Source of the DNA: Sporofaciens musculi
GTDB lineage: Bacteria; Bacillota; Clostridia; Lachnospirales; Lachnospiraceae
Assembly: GCF_009830285.1 (NCBI RefSeq)
Contig: NZ_WUQX01000001.1
Span: 1,240,501 to 1,304,500 of the forward strand
Direction of reading: 5' to 3'
Length of the DNA stretch: 64,000 nucleotides
Below, in pieces: positions 50,895-59,671 of the stretch. The notes beneath the pieces are model-generated. The model was given only the letters and a program-made list of their open reading frames with translations, had not been told where the DNA came from and made no database searches. A program made the position numbers and the translations under genes. Within the stretch, counting starts at the first letter, position 1. The number at the start of each line of letters is the position of its first letter.

Positions 50895-51584
50895 ATGGGA
50901 TTTTTGAAAGTTGAAAATTTGTACAAGGTCTATGGAAAAGATGAAAATAAGGTGACAGCCCTTAACGGTGTATCCCTTACTATTGAAAAGGGTGGATTTA
51001 CCGCAATCATCGGCTCGTCTGGCTCTGGAAAATCTACGCTTCTCCACGCCATTGCAGGGGTGGATGTGCCAACAAGCGGGAAAATCTATCTGAACGGACA
51101 GGATATCTATGCCCAGTCCAATGAAAAGCTGGCCATTTTTCGCAGGCGGCAGGTGGGACTCATCTATCAGTTCCACAATCTGATTCCTACCCTTAACGTG
51201 GTAGAAAATATCACGCTGCCTGTGCTGATGGATAAGCGGAGGGTGAACAGGCAGCGGTTGGAGGATTTGCTGGAGCTTCTCGGTCTTAAGGAGAGGCAGA
51301 ACCATCTTCCCAACCAGCTTTCCGGCGGACAGCAGCAGCGTGTGGCCATTGGGCGCGCCCTTATGAACGCCCCTCAGGTCATGCTGGCGGACGAACCCAC
51401 GGGAAGTCTGGACAGCCAGAATGGCCATGAGATTGTCAAGCTGCTGAAAAGAAGCAACAGACAGTTTGGGCAGACATTAATCCTGGTCACCCACGATGAA
51501 AATATTGCTTTGCAGGCAGACCGTATTATCTGTATTTCCGACGGAAAAGTGACGCGGGACGAAAGGCAGGTGCAGCAGCCATGA
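50895..51584 (+). CDS. ABC transporter ATP-binding protein (LolD/MacB type)
   Basis: 229 residues. Walker A IGSSGSGKSTLLHAI, Q-loop LIYQFHNLIPTLNVVENI, signature QLSGGQQQRVAIGRAL, Walker B PQVMLADEPTGSLD, and switch His LVTHDENIA. This type pairs with FtsX-like permeases; together they move peptides or lipoproteins or act as sensors of cell-wall antibiotics. ATG 50895 follows AAAGGAGG. Its stop overlaps the permease start by four bases. Confidence 0.93.
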   Translation: MGFLKVENLYKVYGKDENKVTALNGVSLTIEKGGFTAIIGSSGSGKSTLLHAIAGVDVPTSGKIYLNGQDIYAQSNEKLAIFRRRQVGLIYQFHNLIPTLNVVENITLPVLMDKRRVNRQRLEDLLELLGLKERQNHLPNQLSGGQQQRVAIGRALMNAPQVMLADEPTGSLDSQNGHEIVKLLKRSNRQFGQTLILVTHDENIALQADRIICISDGKVTRDERQVQQP

Positions 51585-54196
51585 ATATTTTTAACAAGAT
51601 TGCCCTGCAGGGATTGAGAAAAAACCGTACAAGGACGATTGTGACGATAATTGGAGTGGTCCTGTCCTCCCTTATGATTACAGGTGTGACAACCTTTGGC
51701 GTGTCTCTTCTTGACTATATGGCAAGGGGAGCCATGGAGAAATATGGAGACTGGAATGTGGCGTTTCTGGATTCTGACCCTTCGTTTGTAAAGGAACAGT
51801 TAAAGGATGAAGAAGCAAAGGACACGGTAGTTTTTGAAAATATTGGATATTCTAGGATTTACAAAGGTCAGAATCCACAGAGACCCTATTTTTTTATTGC
51901 TGGGTTTTCTGAGGAAGCATTTGCCAAGCTGCGTACCACATTGTTGTCAGGCAGGCTGCCGGAAAATGACGGGGAGATTCTTATCTCCGGAAAGGCTGCG
52001 GTGGACGACGGCGCTTCTTATAAGCTTGGCGACACCCTTTCCCTTGCCGTGGGAAGCCGCATTAGAGAAGGCAGGAGACTGACACAGGCAGATGCTTTTG
52101 ATCCTGAGAATGAGGTTTTTTCACCAGAGGAGGAAAAGACATATACAATCGTCGGGATTTGCAGAACGCCTGTATTTGAAACAGAGGCTTCGCCAGGCTA
52201 TACCCTGATTACAAGAAATAGTGGGGAAGTAAGCCAAAACAGTCTATTCGTTACCCTGAAAAACCCCCGTAAGGTCTACTCTTATGTGGAGCGTGTAAAG
52301 GGCGGGCGTACCTGCATTTTCAATTATGAAGTGCTGCGTTTTATGGGGCAGTCAAAAGATCCTGGAGACAAAGTTTTTATGACTCTGTTATACTCCTTTG
52401 GCGGAATCGTGTTGATGATTATTATGGTAGGCTCTGTTTTCTTAATCTACAATTCCTTCAGCATTTCCTTAAACAAGAGGATTAGAGAGATTGGCGTACT
52501 GGCTTCTGTGGGGGCTACGTCAAAGCAGCTTCGCAATTCCGTTTTATTTGAAGGCTTCTGTATCGGTGTGCTCGGAATTCCTGTGGGCGTACTGGCAGGT
52601 CTTGGAGGGATCGGTCTTGTGCTTTCAGTTGTCTCAGAAAAGTTTAGGGCAATCCTCTACAGCAAAGTCGCGTTGGATATGAAGATTTCTGGCTTTGCCG
52701 TAGGCCTTGCTGTGGCAGTCAGCATGGTGACAATTCTGATTTCCGCCTATATTCCGGCAAGAAGAGCTGTCAATCTCCCTGTGATGGAATGTATCCGCCA
52801 GACCAATGAGATTAAGACAGAGGCAGGCAGCATGAGAATATCACGGCGAAAGCAGCGGATCTTCGGACTTGAAGGGACGCTGGCCCTTAAGAATTTTAGG
52901 AGGAATCGGAAACGTTACCGCAGTATCGTGCTGTCCCTTGTGCTGAGCATCGTGTTGTTTGTCGCAACCAACGCGTTGATTGACATCATGCAGCAGACAG
53001 CAGGTGACTTTAAAACAGTTTCGGATTATGACGTTGGCTTTGGAACCCAGGATATGGGTGATGAGGAGTTAATCCGTCTTTTTGACAAAATGAAGAAGGT
53101 AAGCGGCGTTACGGAACAATCCTTAAGGGAGGTAATCTCCTGTATTGGTACAATGGAGGCATCATCTTTATCAGACGCCTACTGGGATGCATATGGGGAA
53201 CGCTCTTTAGAGGAAACAGTAAGCCTGCCTTTGGAGGTACATTTTTTTGACGATGAGTTTTATCAGAAAATGGTTCAGTCCTACGGGCTGCCGGCGGATG
53301 AGTATACAGGGCAGAGCGGGAAAATGATTGCGGTTGCCAAGATGAAGAATGACAGTGACGAGGCAAGAGGGCCAAAGGACCTTGAGGATATGTTTAGGAA
53401 GCCTTTGGCAGAGCTTGTCATCACTCCGAAGATGGAAGGAGTGCAGGAGGGAGGGGAGGTAAGCCAAATAGCGACCGTTAAGGAGCCAGGACAGAATGTA
53501 AGCGTGACCGTAGCGGAAGTCGTACCGCCGGATATTCCGCCTCTCTATGAATCCAGAGAAGAGGAAGAACTTCCTTACACGCTGGAGATACTTGCCCCCT
53601 GGTCTGCCAAGGAGAGGCTTGCTCCCGACGGACCTACCACTTTGGTGAAGGTCAAAGGAATGTGCTTTTTATCAGACAATCCGTCCCAGACTACGGCAGA
53701 ACTTGGGAAAATAATTCAGGAAGAGGGCATTACAGCGTCTTATTTGCTGCTGAACAGCAAGGAGGCCTTCGAGCAGTTTAGGAATTATATCTTCATTGCA
53801 AATGTATTTGCCTATACCTTTATTGCAATCATATCACTGATTGCGGTCGCAAATGTATTTAATACCATTTCTACTAATATCAGGCTGCGAAAGAGAGAGC
53901 TTGCTATGCTGCGCTCTGTGGGTATGTCGGATAAGGATTTCAATAAGATGATGGGGTTCGAGTGCGCCTTCTACGGCATGAAAGCGCTGATGCTTGGGAT
54001 TCCCCTTTCACTTTTGCTCTCCGCCTTGATTGTTCGGGTTATGGCGGCGGATGAGGTAAAGTTTACTCTGCCCTGGGCCAGCGTGGGAATCAGTATATTG
54101 AGCGTATTTTTAATTATATTTGTTACCATGATGTACGCAGTCAGTAAAATCAGGAAGGAGAATATCATTGACGCCCTGCGAGATGAGATGACTTAA
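51581..54196 (+). CDS. FtsX-family ABC permease
   Basis: 871 residues. N-terminal membrane helix (NRTRTIVTIIGVVLSSLMIT), a large extracellular domain, an FtsX block of three helices near 270-390 (YSFGGIVLMIIMVGSVFLI, KRIREIGVLASVGATSKQLR), a second lone helix near 445, a second extracellular domain, and a final FtsX block (YTFIAIISLIAVANVFNTIS, RKRELAMLRSVGMSDKDF). This ten-helix plan is that of MacB-like/BceB-like exporters. Works with the ATPase encoded just upstream (four-base overlap). The TetR gene follows 93 bases later on the same strand. Confidence 0.92.
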   Translation: MNIFNKIALQGLRKNRTRTIVTIIGVVLSSLMITGVTTFGVSLLDYMARGAMEKYGDWNVAFLDSDPSFVKEQLKDEEAKDTVVFENIGYSRIYKGQNPQRPYFFIAGFSEEAFAKLRTTLLSGRLPENDGEILISGKAAVDDGASYKLGDTLSLAVGSRIREGRRLTQADAFDPENEVFSPEEEKTYTIVGICRTPVFETEASPGYTLITRNSGEVSQNSLFVTLKNPRKVYSYVERVKGGRTCIFNYEVLRFMGQSKDPGDKVFMTLLYSFGGIVLMIIMVGSVFLIYNSFSISLNKRIREIGVLASVGATSKQLRNSVLFEGFCIGVLGIPVGVLAGLGGIGLVLSVVSEKFRAILYSKVALDMKISGFAVGLAVAVSMVTILISAYIPARRAVNLPVMECIRQTNEIKTEAGSMRISRRKQRIFGLEGTLALKNFRRNRKRYRSIVLSLVLSIVLFVATNALIDIMQQTAGDFKTVSDYDVGFGTQDMGDEELIRLFDKMKKVSGVTEQSLREVISCIGTMEASSLSDAYWDAYGERSLEETVSLPLEVHFFDDEFYQKMVQSYGLPADEYTGQSGKMIAVAKMKNDSDEARGPKDLEDMFRKPLAELVITPKMEGVQEGGEVSQIATVKEPGQNVSVTVAEVVPPDIPPLYESREEEELPYTLEILAPWSAKERLAPDGPTTLVKVKGMCFLSDNPSQTTAELGKIIQEEGITASYLLLNSKEAFEQFRNYIFIANVFAYTFIAIISLIAVANVFNTISTNIRLRKRELAMLRSVGMSDKDFNKMMGFECAFYGMKALMLGIPLSLLLSALIVRVMAADEVKFTLPWASVGISILSVFLIIFVTMMYAVSKIRKENIIDALRDEMT

Positions 54197-54211
54197 TGGG
54201 GGATAAAAGTA

Positions 54212-54269
54212 TTGCCAACGGAAACGGAGTAGTGTATAATTTGAATAACTTGTTAAATAAACGGTTATT
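54212..54269 (+). promoter_or_regulatory. tetR promoter and operator
   Basis: TTGCCA (54212-54217), 17 bases, TATAAT (54235-54240). The palindrome AATAAACGGTTATT (54256-54269) lies just after the expected start site. Related 14-bp sites occur at 54943-54956 and 55011-55024. Confidence 0.7.
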
Positions 54270-54289
54270 TTGAGGAGAAGTGATCGCTA

Positions 54290-54901
54290 TTGGATGACAC
54301 AAAAATCAAAATCATTTCCGCAGCAATTAAGGCAGTACGGCAGTACGGCCTTGAGGGTGTGAGAATTCAGAAAATCAGCGAGTTGGCAGGGGTGTCTCCA
54401 GGGGCGCTATACCGTTACTTCAACGGCAAGGAACAGTTGATGATGGAGTGCTTCACGTATATAGACAGACAGGCAGCAGCCGTTTTTGAACATTTGAAGT
54501 TTGATCCTCAGGCCATGCTCACCGATCCGGTTGGAGCGGTGAGAAGCCTGTGGGTTCCTTACTTCCGATTCTGGCTGGCAAGGCCGGACGAGACCGTCTT
54601 TTACCATCGGTTTCGGGACAGCGCCTTTTTTCCGTCATACGACAAGAACCGAGATGCAAGCTACTTTGATACTTTTGCAGGGATGGTTCGGATCTTCCTT
54701 CAGGTTTTTCCAAGGTTAAGGCAGATTAACCAGGATTTGCTGTGGCTTCATGTGCTTACCAGCACCGTCATGTACGCCAAATACGTGGTGGAGGGAGTGA
54801 TTCCGGACAATCAGGAGACCGAAGATACGGTATTCCGGTTTCTGACAGAGGGACTGAGCGGTTATCTGAATTTGGAAAAGATGAAAATTGAACAGTACTA
54901 A
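54290..54901 (+). CDS. TetR-family transcriptional regulator
   Basis: 203 residues. N-terminal helix-turn-helix: IKIISAAIKAVRQYGLEGVR, ISELAGVSPGALYRYFNGKEQLM. The C-terminal helical ligand domain is typical but not specific (FRFWLARPDETVFYHRFR). TTG 54290 is ten bases after GAGGAGAAG. The regulator is downstream of an ABC/FtsX exporter and upstream of a lipoprotein, with inferred operators before itself and before the lipoprotein gene. It may also affect the exporter, but no copy of the site was found before that gene. The ligand is unknown. Confidence 0.9.
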   Translation: MDDTKIKIISAAIKAVRQYGLEGVRIQKISELAGVSPGALYRYFNGKEQLMMECFTYIDRQAAAVFEHLKFDPQAMLTDPVGAVRSLWVPYFRFWLARPDETVFYHRFRDSAFFPSYDKNRDASYFDTFAGMVRIFLQVFPRLRQINQDLLWLHVLTSTVMYAKYVVEGVIPDNQETEDTVFRFLTEGLSGYLNLEKMKIEQY

Positions 54902-54942
54902 AGACATTCCACGAAAGAGTGGTTTGTTTTTACACATAAGAG

Positions 54943-55024
54943 AATGAATGTTTATTTACTATTTCGCCTTTCACATATTGCCAGGCGTTATTTTTTTTTG
55001 GTATTATGTGAATGAACGTTTACT
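54943..55024 (+). promoter_or_regulatory. Promoter of the SH3 lipoprotein with two TetR-like operators
   Basis: TTGCCA (54978-54983), 18 bases, TATTAT (55002-55007). AATGAATGTTTATT (54943-54956) is upstream of it and AATGAACGTTTACT (55011-55024) covers the start site. Both match the site in the tetR leader (consensus AATRAAYGKTTAYT). Confidence 0.65.
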
Positions 55025-55130
55025 CACAATAATGGTAAAGGAGGAGGTGTAACAAAAATTTATCTGATTTACGCCAGAAAAGTAAAGAATGATTTCAGTA
55101 AAAGATAAAGATATTTAGGAGGATGAGAAA

Positions 55131-56102
55131 ATGAACACACTGAAAAAATCAACAATTTTTCTGCTTTTGGGTATGTCAAGTCTGAGTATGCTTATGAATG
55201 GATGCACAAAACAGGAAAAAGAAAAGGAAAAAGAGGAAATTACGGTGAATGTAACGTCTGTGGACGAGGCAGAGGACAAGGAGGCAGATGAGGTTGACAA
55301 GGAGGAAAAAGAGGCAGTCGGCACGCTGGTAGACGCTTCGATGAACACAATTACAATCAGGCAGAACGACGGGACAGAGCTTACGTTCCTTTCAAATAAT
55401 TGTGAGCACAATTTCAAAAACGGACTTCGGGAAGGAAATTGGATTGTAGTCACCTATACCGGCGAAATTCAAGGGGATAATACACAGAATGCATCTGTAA
55501 TAAAAATAACGGACAATGATGAGAACAAGATCGAGAAGACGAAAAAGGCAATGAAGCTCAAGGCGGTTGATGAGACGGTATATGCAACTGCAGGCGTTCA
55601 TATAAGGGCTTCTTATTCTACAACGTCCGACGTGATAGGCTCTCTGGCAAGCGGAGCGTCCATCAGGCGTACTGGCGTCTGTGACAACGGCTGGTCCCGT
55701 GTTGTATATAACAATCAGGATGCATATATTTATGGAGACTATCTGACGACAAAAGCGCCTGCGAAGGATAAGAAGCCTGCAAAGACCAACGGTTCAGCTC
55801 CGGCAACTCCGCAGCAGGGGAATGAGCCGGCTAAGGTTAAGAAGCCAGACAGTCTGCCGGCAGAACAGCAGCAGACGGTAAACGGCAAAGTGGTAGAGGC
55901 GTCTATGAACACGCTGACTGTTGATGTAAACGGAGAGGTTTATACTCTTAATATTATGGATGCAGCCCATGAATATGCCAATGGAATACAGGTAGGAAAT
56001 ATTGTAACCATTACATATGCAGGAAATCTTGCAGATCCTGAGGTGACAGTCATAAAAGTGCAGGATACAGCTCCAAACGGACCGGAAGAAAAAAATAATT
56101 AA
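55131..56102 (+). CDS. Lipoprotein with SH3b domain between two copies of a beta repeat
   Basis: 323 residues. Signal peptide with lipobox ending LMNGC, an acidic stretch, a first beta unit (VGTLVDASMNTITIRQNDG... NGLREGNWIVVTYTG), an SH3b domain (TAGVHIRASYSTTSDVIGSL, SGASIRRTGVCDNGWSRV), a Pro/Lys linker, then a second unit like the first (NGKVVEASMNTLTVDVNGE... NGIQVGNIVTITYAG). SH3b domains bind peptidoglycan peptides. The repeated unit is not a family I can name. ATG 55131 follows AGGAGGATG. The promoter carries two TetR-like sites, so it may belong to the TetR regulon. Confidence 0.8.
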   Translation: MNTLKKSTIFLLLGMSSLSMLMNGCTKQEKEKEKEEITVNVTSVDEAEDKEADEVDKEEKEAVGTLVDASMNTITIRQNDGTELTFLSNNCEHNFKNGLREGNWIVVTYTGEIQGDNTQNASVIKITDNDENKIEKTKKAMKLKAVDETVYATAGVHIRASYSTTSDVIGSLASGASIRRTGVCDNGWSRVVYNNQDAYIYGDYLTTKAPAKDKKPAKTNGSAPATPQQGNEPAKVKKPDSLPAEQQQTVNGKVVEASMNTLTVDVNGEVYTLNIMDAAHEYANGIQVGNIVTITYAGNLADPEVTVIKVQDTAPNGPEEKNN

Positions 56103-56235
56103 CACATAAGCGTATGAGTACAAGGGGAAAGAATCGCAAAAAACAGAAGCAATACATAGCCGGACTTGAGTAGAAGGGATTAAGAGAGCTGTTCTGGAGG
56201 TATACCAATAGCTTTTCGTTAGGGGGAATTAGGAG

Positions 56236-57660
56236 ATGGAATTTAAGAAAAAAATAAACAGACAGGGAATCGAAAATATGGCGGCGGCCTTCATCCTGAA
56301 ATCCCTCTTGGGAATTGGTTTTTTTACCGTGCTGTGGATGTTACGGTCTTACTCCGTAGATTTTTGTCTCAAAACTTTGGAGCAGGAGGCACAGGAGGTA
56401 AGAGAAAATATCTGTTTACAGATTTCCTATATTCAAAATCATCTGGAAATGGTGGCTGATGTGATAAAAGAGGAAGATGAAATTACCTCTGAGCGCGTGC
56501 TTAACCTCTTACAGTCGAATCAAAATATGGGGATGGTGTCCCGTCTTGGCATTGTCCTGCCGGATGACCGGATTCTTAAGCCGGACGGAACTGTGTCTAC
56601 GCCGGTAAATGGAATCACATTTGATGAACTGGCTAAGAAAGGGGTTTTTGTTACAAATATTGAGCCGGACAACCTTGAAGCAGACAGGCTTGTCCTATTT
56701 TTTAACGTTCCGATTGAAAGAAAAGGGAAGACAGAAGGAATACTATTTGGTGTCATAGAGCCCCAAGACCTGTCTAATTATTTTGAGGTGGACATCTTTG
56801 ACGGAAACGCGGATATTTTCATTGTTGATACTAAGAACAGGGAGTTCATTATGGATACTCTCCATGGCGGGACAGAGAAGGATTACGCATCGAAGGCTCA
56901 TAAGATAAAAAAGGGATATGACGAAGGGCAGATTGTCAGGGATTTTGAGGATGGAGTAGGGGGAATTACGGCTTATTTTTCTACGTCCATCAAAGAGTAT
57001 TTATATTCTGCTTACGAGCCAATCGGTATAAATGACTGGTTTGTTATGCTGACGGTTCCTGAAAGTATTGTTTTTAGTGAGACAAAGTATATTGAGAAGG
57101 TATTGTTTTGGCTGGGCGTCTATGAAGCGGTTGTTCTGATTACCTATTTTTTATGGGATATTATCCGTACGCGAAAGGAAATAAGTGCAAAGGAGAGGAT
57201 GGCGACCACAGATCTTCTGACTGGCCTTAAGAACAGAAATGCTTATGAGCAGGCGCTTGCAGGGTATGAAGCCAGCCTTCCAGCCAGCCTGTCCTGTGTT
57301 TATGCGGATGCGAATGGTCTTCATGAGCTGAACAACAGCAAAGGTCATGCTGCCGGAGATAAAATGCTGCAAACAGTTGCAGCAGTACTGGTTGATGTCT
57401 TTGATAAGGAAAAGGTATATCGTATTGGCGGCGATGAATTCCTGGTGTTTGCAGAAATGGATTTAGGGGATGGTTTGAAGAAAGCGGCGTGGGCCAAAGA
57501 AAAGGCTTTAAAGGCAGGGTATCATGTTTCTGTGGGGGCAGCGTCGAGTGAGGAATACAGGGAGGTTGCAGCCGTTATAAAGGCAGCAGAGCAAAGAATG
57601 TATGTGGATAAAAAGCGTTACTATATGGAACATGGGAATCGGCGCAGTATGCGTCAGTAA
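56236..57660 (+). CDS. Membrane diguanylate cyclase with extracellular Cache-like sensor
   Basis: 474 residues. Membrane helices near 17-37 and 280-305 enclose an extracellular domain of about 240 residues that looks like dCache (SRLGIVLPDDRILKPDGTVS, DIFIVDTKNREFI, YSAYEPIGINDWFVMLTVPE). The GGDEF domain has TDLLTGLKNRNAY, YADANGLHELNNSKGHAAGD and RIGGDEFLVF, with no RxxD inhibitory site in the usual place. It should make cyclic di-GMP in response to a small molecule. Starts at ATG 56236 after TTAGGAG. Second such enzyme in this window. Confidence 0.88.
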   Translation: MEFKKKINRQGIENMAAAFILKSLLGIGFFTVLWMLRSYSVDFCLKTLEQEAQEVRENICLQISYIQNHLEMVADVIKEEDEITSERVLNLLQSNQNMGMVSRLGIVLPDDRILKPDGTVSTPVNGITFDELAKKGVFVTNIEPDNLEADRLVLFFNVPIERKGKTEGILFGVIEPQDLSNYFEVDIFDGNADIFIVDTKNREFIMDTLHGGTEKDYASKAHKIKKGYDEGQIVRDFEDGVGGITAYFSTSIKEYLYSAYEPIGINDWFVMLTVPESIVFSETKYIEKVLFWLGVYEAVVLITYFLWDIIRTRKEISAKERMATTDLLTGLKNRNAYEQALAGYEASLPASLSCVYADANGLHELNNSKGHAAGDKMLQTVAAVLVDVFDKEKVYRIGGDEFLVFAEMDLGDGLKKAAWAKEKALKAGYHVSVGAASSEEYREVAAVIKAAEQRMYVDKKRYYMEHGNRRSMRQ

Positions 57661-57724
57661 TCATTTTTGGGTCGTCCCAGAGACGACTTGTAAAGGACTT
57701 TTTAATCAAGTTATACATTTAGAG

Positions 57725-57766
57725 CAAAAAAATAAGACCGGGAACCTGTTCCCAGATTCTCGGTCT
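57725..57766 (-). terminator. Terminator of the Rpn-type nuclease gene
   Basis: On the minus strand AGACCG (57766-57761) pairs with CGGTCT (57740-57735), with an inner GGGAA/TTCCC stem, then a run of T (57731-57725). A further hairpin GTCGTC/GACGAC at 57671-57687 lies after the + strand GGDEF gene and may end that transcript. Confidence 0.65.
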
Positions 57767-57782
57767 GTGTGAATGCGGTTAC

Positions 57783-58625
57783 TTATGCTGTTTTATCTGC
57801 ATTGAGTTTCTTTACTTCGTCAAGAGAAAGTCCGGAAATAGAAGCGATCTCATCCAGCGCATATTTCCCAGCTCTCAACATACGAAGTGCAACTTCCATC
57901 ATGCCCTCTTTAAGTGTTTGGTTCCTCATATCTTCCATAGCCTTACACATGACTGCGATTCCCTCCTTACTTTCTTTGAAAAATTTTACTCTGTCTGCCA
58001 ATACGCCATAGTACATATCCGATGGATTCGTACAGGAAAAATCGTGCATTAACTTCCCGATTGGCGTTTCATCCCGGTATGCTCCGTTCACATAAAGGAT
58101 GTGCGTACCATCCTCAAATCTTTTGCCGGTTTCCAGTATACAGCGCTCAATCTGATATAAAGGTTTCCCTTTCCCCATTACATCATTCTCGGTTATGAAA
58201 ACAACATAGGTTTCCGGGAGATTGTCAAAAGCTTCACCCTTTTTCAGAAGATTTGCGTCCATCATGCTGCTGTTGTAACGCGCTCTTTTTCGACCGGCTC
58301 CCTTGTCCGCACGCTGGATTTCAATATTGAATTTCCGTCCGACGCTGTCGGTCGCCAGTACATCCAGTCTCACAGAGCGATTCAGAAGATTTTCCACAAA
58401 TACCTGTGTGCGGACGTCCAGTACATTCAAATCCGGCATATCCAGAACAATTCGGAGTACCAATTCAATACACTCTGTATTTCCCTCAAAGCATTTTGTG
58501 AGAAAATCATCATCCATAAGACGAAAACTTCTAAGGCGCTGTAAATCTTCCTGATGTTTCCGGTCTATTGTTTCCGTTACTGTCAAAATTCCCACCTGCT
58601 TTCTTTGTGATTTCTGTATGTTCAT
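57783..58625 (-). CDS. Rpn-family PD-(D/E)XK nuclease / putative transposase
   Basis: About 280 residues. RpnA-like/PDDEXK_2 protein: FRLMDDDFLTKCFEGN, VRLDVLATDSVGRKFNIEIQ (nuclease Asp and Glu-x-Gln), ARYNSSMMDANLLKKGEAFD, and PETYVVFITENDVMG. The tail has a putative helix-turn-helix (IASISGLSLDEVKKLNAD). Rpn proteins cut DNA and promote recombination; many gut genomes hold dozens. I chose the ATG at 58625 (MNIQKSQRKQ), 12 bases after GGAGG. The flanking DNA is mobile-element debris. Confidence 0.85.
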   Translation of the reverse strand: MNIQKSQRKQVGILTVTETIDRKHQEDLQRLRSFRLMDDDFLTKCFEGNTECIELVLRIVLDMPDLNVLDVRTQVFVENLLNRSVRLDVLATDSVGRKFNIEIQRADKGAGRKRARYNSSMMDANLLKKGEAFDNLPETYVVFITENDVMGKGKPLYQIERCILETGKRFEDGTHILYVNGAYRDETPIGKLMHDFSCTNPSDMYYGVLADRVKFFKESKEGIAVMCKAMEDMRNQTLKEGMMEVALRMLRAGKYALDEIASISGLSLDEVKKLNADKTA

Positions 58626-58752
58626 ACTACCATAAATCCTCCGTCTTTTCAAGCTGGGGCGTTTTTGAATCCCCAGTGTTCTGGTATACTAAAGTTGTAA
58701 CAGATGGTTCGGATAAGGTATAATAAAAATGAACAAAGGAGGAACCAGCAGA

Positions 58753-58842
58753 ATGGACAAAGTCTATAACGAAGAATTCAAAAAGCAATTAGTGAAAGAG
58801 TATATCCAAGGAAAAAGTTATCCTATTCTTGAAAAAGAGTAA
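58753..58842 (+). pseudogene. N-terminal scrap of an IS3-type OrfA
   Basis: AAAGGAGG and then ATG 58753 encode MDKVYNEEFKKQLVKEYIQG and then KSYPILEKE before TAA. It resembles the first helix of IS3-family OrfA (helix-turn-helix of the transposase_8 type). The remainder is gone; recombinase relic sequence follows on the other strand. A promoter-like TATAAT lies just before it. Confidence 0.5.
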
Positions 58843-59050
58843 GCGGCTCATATCCGTGATGATAGTTGCCTCCACATGGCCAGCCTCGACTTCCTCCATC
58901 ATGGCATTAAAGCTGGCGCGGTCAAAGTGGGTTTCCGAAATTCCATCGTCCGTAAAGTGGGTAGGATTGGGAAAACCGTTGCGTTTGGCGTAGTCCTCCA
59001 ACATGGATTTCTGATTGCTGATGGAATTGGATTCTCCGTTTAATTTAGTA
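58830..59050 (-). pseudogene. Relic of a large serine recombinase
   Basis: Minus-strand fragment with SISNQKSMLEDYAKRNGFPN, THFTDDGISETHFDRASFN and VEAGHVEATIITDMSRL. This is the resolvase domain segment of Tn4451/TndX-type large serine recombinases, which integrate conjugative elements. Both ends are lost: the usual catalytic-Ser start is absent and the frame becomes unrelated after DMSRL. A scar of a former integrative element. Confidence 0.75.
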
Positions 59051-59271
59051 TTCAGGGGGCAGACCCCTATGTTGATAAGGATGATAAGAAGGGGTATCTG
59101 TTTACTGGGTCTGTGCCGGATTACGACAGAATCGTACTTCGCAGGACTGACACGATAGACGGGCTGTCAGAGGCAGACCAGTGTTTGATTTTGTGTATAA
59201 TTACTAAATACTTTGCAGACCGTAGAGTGGTTCGTGACGGTGGCAAATCGTATTCTACAAAACTTTTCTAA
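59044..59271 (+). pseudogene. Unassigned C-terminal fragment next to recombinase relic
   Basis: Open frame of about 75 codons without a ribosome site, containing DPYVDKDDKKGYLFTGSVPD, then YDRIVLRRTDTIDGL and KYFADRRVVRDGGKSYSTKL before TAA. It looks like the end of a real protein, judging by composition and a charged, well-formed tail, possibly cargo of the lost element. Family not recognised. Its 3' end overlaps the end of the convergent GNAT gene. Confidence 0.3.
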
Positions 59272-59671
59272 AAAATATTTCCATAGGCTGGTCGAAGGGC
59301 GTATTATGAAATACGAGTCCTCCACAATCTATATATCCTAGTTTTCGATATAAATGTTGTGCACCTTCATCAGCCTGTGTTGAAATCAAAGTCATTTTGT
59401 AGCCCTGATTTTTCATTTCGTTTTCCCAACGAATGATAGCCTGCTTTGCAAATCCTTTACTACGATAATCCTCTTTAATAAATATAAAATTCATAAATGG
59501 AATATGCTCCCATAAGATACAATGTACGATTATTCCAATGGGTTGGCTGTCTTCCCATATAACGTAACCGGATTTTGTATATACCCGATTGGCATATCCT
59601 GTATCATCGACATGTCTATCAATACTCATTACAAATTCTTTATCATTATTTGTTACAACTTTTATTTCCAT
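59255..59671 (-). CDS. GNAT-family N-acetyltransferase
   Basis: 138 residues. Acetyl-CoA binding motif A in FIKEDYRSKGFAKQAIIRWE (R-x-x-G-x-A), preceded by a strand FMNFIF and followed by MTLISTQADEGAQHLYRKLG and YIDCGGLVF. ATG 59671 follows AAGGGA. Substrate unknown (amines, peptides or drugs in this family). Stands alone on the minus strand; the convergent 3' neighbour is mobile-element debris. Confidence 0.85.
   Translation of the reverse strand: MEIKVVTNNDKEFVMSIDRHVDDTGYANRVYTKSGYVIWEDSQPIGIIVHCILWEHIPFMNFIFIKEDYRSKGFAKQAIIRWENEMKNQGYKMTLISTQADEGAQHLYRKLGYIDCGGLVFHNTPFDQPMEIFFRKVL

Noticed and set aside
54905-54930. Terminator after tetR
   Set aside because: Only a four-base stem (CCAC/GTGG) with mismatched flanks; too weak to list.
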